Assembly (NCBI GenBank): GCA_003561495.1
Contig: PWWM01000213.1
Location: forward strand, 1 to 8,746
DNA length: 8,746 nucleotides
Direction: 5' to 3'
From: Gammaproteobacteria bacterium
GTDB taxonomy: Bacteria; Pseudomonadota; Gammaproteobacteria; Xanthomonadales; Wenzhouxiangellaceae
A program made the translations under genes and the position numbers. This document shows, one piece after another, positions 5,501 through 8,746 of the stretch (position 1 is the stretch's first letter; every line of letters begins with the position of its first letter). The notes below the pieces were generated by a model. The model was not told the DNA's origin and did no database searches. It saw only the letters and a program-made list of their open reading frames with translations.

Positions 5501-8396
5501 CGAGGCCGACGCGGATATCGAAATGGCTGAAGGCGATGCCGACATCGAACTCGGGGACGAAATCGAGGAAGAACGAATCGATTTCGACTCCGAAGAGCAA
5601 GCTGTGTCGGCTTCGAATGAAGAGCTCGGACCTGATTCCGGAGATGAAGTCGAGCCGGGTACGGAAGAATTGCCTGAGTCCGAGTTTGGGCGTGAGCTAG
5701 AACCGGTCGCGGAAGAGGATGTCGACTCCGAGCCTGAGGATGAGGCCGAACCGGCAGAGGAAGCACGGGATGAGGCCGGACTTGAACTCGAACCGCAAGT
5801 CGAGGAGCCCCTCGAGGAAGAGACTGAGCCGGAAGTCGAGGAACTTCTCGAGGATGAGTCTGAGCCGGAAGTCGAGGAAGCGCTCGAATTTGAACCCGGA
5901 CAACCTGAATCGGCCGATGAAATGGAGTTGGCCCAGGAGGAGGCCGAGCCGGTTGCAGACGAGGAGGGTCTTGAGGAGGACCTTGAGGTCGATGTCGAGA
6001 TCGGATTCGTGCCTGATCGCATCGAACAGCAGGACCGGGAGGAGGTTCAGCTTCCTGAGGAAGTGGAGCCTGAAGGCGAGACCATTGCGCTCGACTATGA
6101 AGAGCTCAATGAGGATCTTCTCGAAGCATTTCTTGAAGAAGCCGGAGAACTGCTCGAGCACTCCGATGGGTTGCTTCAGAAATGGCGTGAGGCCCCTGAG
6201 GACAAGAACCTGGTGACTGCGTTGCAGCGTGATCTGCACACTGTCAAGGGCAGCTCACGGATGGTTGGCCTGACACCGATCGGCCAGGTCGCCCATGTCA
6301 TGGAGGAGTTGCTGGAAGGAATTGCCGCCGGACTGAAGGATGCGACCGGTGATCGAATCGATGCGCTGGAGGTCGGGTGCGATCATCTGCATGCCATGGT
6401 CGATGCCGTCAACAAGCGCGAACCGATGCCCATGCGCTCGGTGGATGAGCTGTTTGCCGATCAGGCCGAAGAGATCGAAGAAACCACTGAACTCATTGAT
6501 CTGACTCCTCAGAAAGAGCAGGAGCGGCCCGCCGAGGAAGCCGAGGCTGCTCCGACGCGTACGGAGAACCTGCGAGTCCCCTCACTGCTGATTGACGATC
6601 TGGTCAACTATGCCGGTGAGATCAGTATCTTCCGCTCACGCCTGGAACAGCAGATTACCGTGTTCCGCAGCAACGTCGGTGAAGTCGATGAAACGGTCAT
6701 TCGACTACGCGACCAGTTGCGCAAGCTCGAGATCGAAACCGAAGCCCAGATTCTCGCGCGCTATGAACGTGAGCATGGTCCGGCCGACGAGGCCTTCGAT
6801 CCACTGGAACTTGACCGCTATTCCACGATTCAGCAACTGTCGCGGGGTCTGGCCGAGTCGGTCAATGACCTGACCAGCCTGACCGGCATTCTTGACGATG
6901 CCACGCGCCAGTCCGAAACCTTGCTGATGCAGCAGTCCCGGGTCAACACCGAGTTGCAGGAAGGCCTCATGCAGGCCCGCATGGTTTCGTTCAATACCTT
7001 GCTGCCGCGCTTCCGTCGCGTGGTCCGCAACGCCGCTCGCGAAGTCAGCAAGAAGGCCCAGTTGCGGGTCAGCCTCAGTGGCGAGAGCGAGATGGACCGC
7101 AACGTGCTTGATCGCATCACCGCTCCTCTGGAGCACTTGCTGCGCAATGCCATCAGTCACGGCATTGAGATGCCCGAGCGGCGTGCCGAGCTCGGCAAGC
7201 CCGAAACCGGAACGATCAGCATCGAGGTCAGCCGTGAAGCCACCGAACTGGTCATGCGCATTCGTGACGATGGAGCGGGTCTGGACCTGCAGGCCATCAG
7301 GCAACGGGCCATCGAGCGTGACCTGCTCAAGCCCGATGAAGAGGTCACGGATCAAGCGCTGACCCAGATTATCTTCGTTCCGGGCTTCACCACCGCTGAC
7401 CAGCTCAGTGAGCTGGCCGGGCGCGGGATTGGAATGGACGTGGTTGCCAATGAAGTGCGCCAGATTGGCGGCAACGTTACCGCTCGCTCGGAAGCCGGCA
7501 AGGGCGCCCAATTCACCATTCGAATCCCGTTGTCGCTGACCGTGATGCAGGCCATCATGGTCCGCGCCTCGGATCGTCAGTTTGCCATTCCACTCCAGTC
7601 CGTACGCGGTGTGACACGCATTCTGGCCGATGACTGGCTGCGCGAGATTGAAAAACCCGATTCGGTTCAAGAGTACGCGGGCGAGGAGTATCCCTTGCTG
7701 GAGCTTGAGCCCCAGCTTGATTTCAAGCCGGAGGAGATTACCGGCGGCACGCTGTCACTGCTGATGATCGAGGCCGGTGAGCAACGCGCTGCCCTGAGGG
7801 TGACCGAGTTGCTGGGTCACCGGGAAATCGTGATCAAGCCGGTCGGGCCGCAAATCAGTTCCATTCCCGGAATTCTCGGCGGGACCATTACTGGCGATGG
7901 ACAGGTTGTTCCCATTCTGGATATGGGGCCGCTGGTCCAACGCGCTTTCGAGCAAGGTCTGGTTCCGGGCGAGCACGGCGACATGTCGACCCGCGAGACT
8001 CAGGAAGTCAAGCGTACCCCACTGGTCATGGTCGTGGACGATTCCATCACCATGCGTCGCGTGACTTCGCGAGTCCTCGAGCACCGCGGACTCGAGGTCA
8101 TGACCGCGCGCGATGGTCTCGATGCGGTCGAGGCCATGTTCGATCGGATTCCCGATCTCATCCTGCTCGATATCGAGATGCCGAGAATGGACGGATACGA
8201 ACTGGCGACTCATGTGCGTAACGATGCACGCCTGAAGCATATCCCGATGATGATGATTACCTCCCGAAGTGGTGAAAAACACCGCCAGCGCGCCCGGGAA
8301 ATCGGCGTCGATGATTACCTGGCCAAGCCCTACCAGGAATCCGAACTGGTCGGCCATGTGTTCGACCTGCTCAAGATACCGGCACCGGAAGGATAA
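2544..8396 (+). CDS. chpA: ChpA, multi-Hpt hybrid histidine kinase (CheA/CheY type) of the type IV pilus system
   Basis: 1950 aa, cytoplasmic, shorter than Pseudomonas ChpA (about 2470 aa by memory). Residues 1-550 are a helical FimL-like region of degenerate Hpt modules; its G-S/A-L motifs (near 52-58, 350-356, 470-478) lack the phosphorylatable histidine. An acidic linker (about 552-637) follows. Three canonical H-x-x-K-G Hpt domains lie at about 645-745 (H686), 789-892 (H833) and 1183-1290 (H1232); the last two are separated by an acidic stretch (about 913-1180). Dimerisation helices start near 1341. The ATPase has an N box HLLRNAISHG (1531-1540), DDGAG (1575-1579), PGFTT (1613) and GRGIGMD (1626-1632). 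A CheW domain spans about 1660-1805 and a receiver about 1827-1945, with D1832/D1833, phosphoacceptor D1876, T1906 and K1928. All kinase and receiver motifs are intact, so the protein looks active. Phosphate is expected to go to its own receiver and to PilG/PilH. It lies between pilJ and chpC. Confidence 0.95.
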   Translation: MSSTHLSHQSLQWTRPLLDELCEEVRQAVERFGEEESDRQRGDLDQAVEACDKVAGSLAVMEFHSGQLIAEAMGHALQALRDGQARDEERAISTLLEATAILPDYLDFLETTQRDAPIVVLPTINDLRAAAGEKLLDEANFFQPEINTSALPAIEQAPELDATGLRRQYQHALRGLLVDHEDVTAIEKLSAITLQIRDQTDLPEHVRCAGWVTTALLEALKEGQIASNPNIVRLFARLDVLLKETVESGTSDALDEKARDLTRGLLFQIVISQAQTPLAQEVHEAFKLADHAPDQMSQAKVFLAGRNRALFAAVTTAAREDLAKIKDALGSQLEQGKDTEMLEQQSTLLESVGESLAMLGLDHLAARVKTQAGKLTEMGTDPDDPTLLMVARELLVVESQLEESFGLSGAGGEEFDVELAGTLLPPSEQRRVIKQLVKEALEDLGHSKHLLDAINRQKADVNAIDDAQKILAGIAGALHMAEFKESATMVEAASRIAADHLSEAPTEADAQALDVLAETLTVTEFYLESLAASKSRGERYLESARTRIEQLGYWPETIQPEEVEPEVESPVEPEVADIEDQIEPSADEVAVPQDIEADEFPETSAETDIRREDRGEEVSVDSGYNLDEPQPVEATDTSSAFDDFDIVEIFMEEFDQELETLVEIVPKWQEDPNDEDLTTTIRRSFHSLKGSGRMAGATEIGEFSWQIENMLNRILERQIQATPEVTALVAEAVSALPSMRARLAQEDTAELDEQACAELAERAALAAEGRLPEGADEAPSAPPPELEGMDPTLIELMVKELSENLEIYIDWLEEADESGRAPSITEPMVRIVHTMKGTMRLAPIGDETETAQILEAYLEELSLCEAPPSNAGLVAMEHAADLFRKRLARLQGEQVADEEFQTEELAEELRDLHNQAHRDRTGEHAPTLRTTPRVDPQPDRDEPAEIESADFEDEPAFTSDTDIETGLIESDSDFFDVDDEEVAVEAEADADIEMAEGDADIELGDEIEEERIDFDSEEQAVSASNEELGPDSGDEVEPGTEELPESEFGRELEPVAEEDVDSEPEDEAEPAEEARDEAGLELEPQVEEPLEEETEPEVEELLEDESEPEVEEALEFEPGQPESADEMELAQEEAEPVADEEGLEEDLEVDVEIGFVPDRIEQQDREEVQLPEEVEPEGETIALDYEELNEDLLEAFLEEAGELLEHSDGLLQKWREAPEDKNLVTALQRDLHTVKGSSRMVGLTPIGQVAHVMEELLEGIAAGLKDATGDRIDALEVGCDHLHAMVDAVNKREPMPMRSVDELFADQAEEIEETTELIDLTPQKEQERPAEEAEAAPTRTENLRVPSLLIDDLVNYAGEISIFRSRLEQQITVFRSNVGEVDETVIRLRDQLRKLEIETEAQILARYEREHGPADEAFDPLELDRYSTIQQLSRGLAESVNDLTSLTGILDDATRQSETLLMQQSRVNTELQEGLMQARMVSFNTLLPRFRRVVRNAAREVSKKAQLRVSLSGESEMDRNVLDRITAPLEHLLRNAISHGIEMPERRAELGKPETGTISIEVSREATELVMRIRDDGAGLDLQAIRQRAIERDLLKPDEEVTDQALTQIIFVPGFTTADQLSELAGRGIGMDVVANEVRQIGGNVTARSEAGKGAQFTIRIPLSLTVMQAIMVRASDRQFAIPLQSVRGVTRILADDWLREIEKPDSVQEYAGEEYPLLELEPQLDFKPEEITGGTLSLLMIEAGEQRAALRVTELLGHREIVIKPVGPQISSIPGILGGTITGDGQVVPILDMGPLVQRAFEQGLVPGEHGDMSTRETQEVKRTPLVMVVDDSITMRRVTSRVLEHRGLEVMTARDGLDAVEAMFDRIPDLILLDIEMPRMDGYELATHVRNDARLKHIPMMMITSRSGEKHRQRAREIGVDDYLAKPYQESELVGHVFDLLKIPAPEG
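4201..4454 (+). other. Acidic linker of ChpA between the FimL-like region and first canonical Hpt
   Basis: Codons for ChpA residues about 553-637 are rich in Glu, Asp, Pro and Val and have no sign of a fold. The DNA word GAGCCGGAAGT occurs twice here (4233-4243 and 4257-4267). The same word recurs in the second acidic linker at 5826 and 5862, so the two linkers share repeat vocabulary (E-P-E-V). This suggests expansion of one simple acidic motif in both places. Confidence 0.6.
5281..6090 (+). other. Long acidic low-complexity linker of ChpA
   Basis: ChpA residues about 913-1182, between Hpt2 and Hpt3, are dominated by Glu and Asp; in the central part about half of all residues are acidic by eye, mixed with Pro, Ala, Val and Leu. 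No catalytic or Hpt motif occurs. It is most likely a disordered, strongly charged spacer that gives the Hpt domains reach toward the kinase core. The skewed codon content (GAG, GAA, GAT, GAC) also leaves the opposite strand open, which explains a long serine-rich antisense frame there. Confidence 0.8.
5811..5879 (+). repeat. Tandem 36-base direct repeat inside the ChpA acidic linker
   Basis: Two 33-base copies, 5811-5843 and 5847-5879, differ at only two positions and are separated by a CTT codon, giving a period of 36 bases or 12 residues (L-E-E/D-E-T/S-E-P-E-V-E-E). A third, degenerate copy precedes them at about 5775-5807, keeping the E-P-Q-V-E-E end. The period is a multiple of three, so copy-number change would keep the frame. 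The near identity suggests a recent duplication. Confidence 0.85.
8387..8393 (+). promoter_or_regulatory. Ribosome binding site of chpC
   Basis: GGAAGGA lies inside the last chpA codons, 9 bases before the ATG at 8403, and is a good Shine-Dalgarno match. Its position supports the chosen chpC start and tight co-expression with chpA. Confidence 0.75.
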
Positions 8397-8402
8397 TTCC
8401 CC

Positions 8403-8746
8403 ATGAGCGAGACGGAAATTCGCAGTGTCGTCGTGCCTTTGACCGACGTCCAGATTCTCATTCCCAATGCCACCGTGGCTGAAGTCGTTGGGTTCTCGAA
8501 GCCCGAGCCGATTCAGGATGCGCCCGATTGGCTGCTGGGCACCTTCTTATGGCGTGGATGGCAGGTTCCCCTGATCAGCTTTGCGACATTGACCGAGTAT
8601 GCCAGTGGTGAATCAGTCGAAGGCGCCAGGATGTGCATCACCAAGACACTGATTGACAACGAGCGCATGCCTTACATTGCGATTCTTGCTCAGGGCTTTC
8701 CGCGTCTGACCACCATTACCGAGGACAACCTCACCGAAGTCCCCAG
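8403..8746 (+). CDS. chpC: ChpC, second CheW-like adaptor of the Pil-Chp system (5' part)
   Basis: The first 114 codons are visible and the gene runs off the window end. The ATG at 8403 follows the chpA stop by 6 bases and has a good ribosome binding site. The protein starts MSETEIRSVVVPLTD, with the pattern V-V-V-P-L at the first strand. It continues with QILIPNATVAEVVGF and a DWLLGTFLWRGWQVPLISF segment, the strand pair typical of CheW domains, where a short loop leads to W-R-x-x-x-V-P-L. Further on, PYIAILAQGFPRL matches the later strands. This is the style of ChpC, the CheW-like protein encoded after chpA in Pseudomonas; like other CheW proteins it is expected to couple a receptor to ChpA in the cytoplasm. 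In Pseudomonas it is reported to be dispensable for twitching, perhaps because it serves other receptors. CheW family is firm; ChpC rests on position and on these motifs. Confidence 0.85.
   Translation, partial: MSETEIRSVVVPLTDVQILIPNATVAEVVGFSKPEPIQDAPDWLLGTFLWRGWQVPLISFATLTEYASGESVEGARMCITKTLIDNERMPYIAILAQGFPRLTTITEDNLTEVP

Noticed and set aside
5285..6022. 245-codon open frame on the minus strand opposite the acidic linker, very rich in serine
   Set aside because: It is the mirror of Glu/Asp-rich codons on the plus strand, which rarely make stop codons in antisense. It is almost pure Ser/Gly/Thr low complexity and has no ribosome binding site or recognisable domain.
5719..6216. 165-codon plus-strand frame rich in Arg, Ser and Lys inside chpA
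   Set aside because: It is an out-of-frame reading of the acidic repeat codons, with a composition that simply follows from them and no start signal.
6705..7670. 321-codon open frame on the minus strand under the ChpA kinase core
   Set aside because: The plus strand here codes for the conserved dimerisation, ATPase and CheW segments with all motifs intact. The antisense product shows no family signature, so it is a byproduct of high GC content.

Overview
The window is one co-directional block (+ strand) of a Pil-Chp chemosensory operon, the CheA-type phosphorelay that controls type IV pilus extension/retraction, twitching and surface sensing in gammaproteobacteria. Four genes are present: the 3' end of a CheW-like adaptor (pilI, 2-256), a complete membrane chemoreceptor (pilJ, 444-2483), a complete very large hybrid histidine kinase (chpA, 2544-8396), and the 5' part of a second CheW-like adaptor (chpC, 8403 to the window end). 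Gene order, receptor length and the ChpA domain set point to a gammaproteobacterium. High-GC base use (about 60% by eye) and the lack of pilK between pilJ and chpA suit a lineage outside Pseudomonas, for example Xanthomonadales/Chromatiales-like, but the genus cannot be fixed from this sequence.

Layout: 1-256, C-terminal 84 codons of PilI; 257-443, a 187-base spacer with no gene, ending in a good ribosome binding site; 444-2483, PilJ with two membrane segments, a periplasmic sensor region, HAMP and an MCP signalling hairpin; 2484-2543, a 60-base spacer with a weak ribosome binding site and a tiny ORF overlapping the chpA start; 2544-8396, ChpA (1950 aa) with a degenerate Hpt/FimL-like N-terminal region, three canonical Hpt domains (H686, H833, H1232), long acidic linkers, CheA dimerisation, ATPase and CheW domains and a C-terminal receiver (D1876); 8397-8402, a 6-base gap; 8403-8746, ChpC, truncated by the window edge.

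How they work together, from family knowledge: PilJ senses pilus or surface state in the periplasm and is coupled by the CheW-type adaptors PilI and ChpC to the ChpA kinase core. ChpA autophosphorylates its Hpt histidines, and phosphate passes to its own receiver and to the separate regulators PilG and PilH, expected upstream of this window. These act on the pilus motors and, in Pseudomonas, on cAMP.

I see no RNA gene, mobile element, CRISPR array or clear terminator. The system itself is a known type. The points worth a second look are the reduced ChpA phosphorelay, the roughly 270-residue acidic linker with a tandem 12-residue repeat, the absence of pilK at its usual place, and the start context of chpA.
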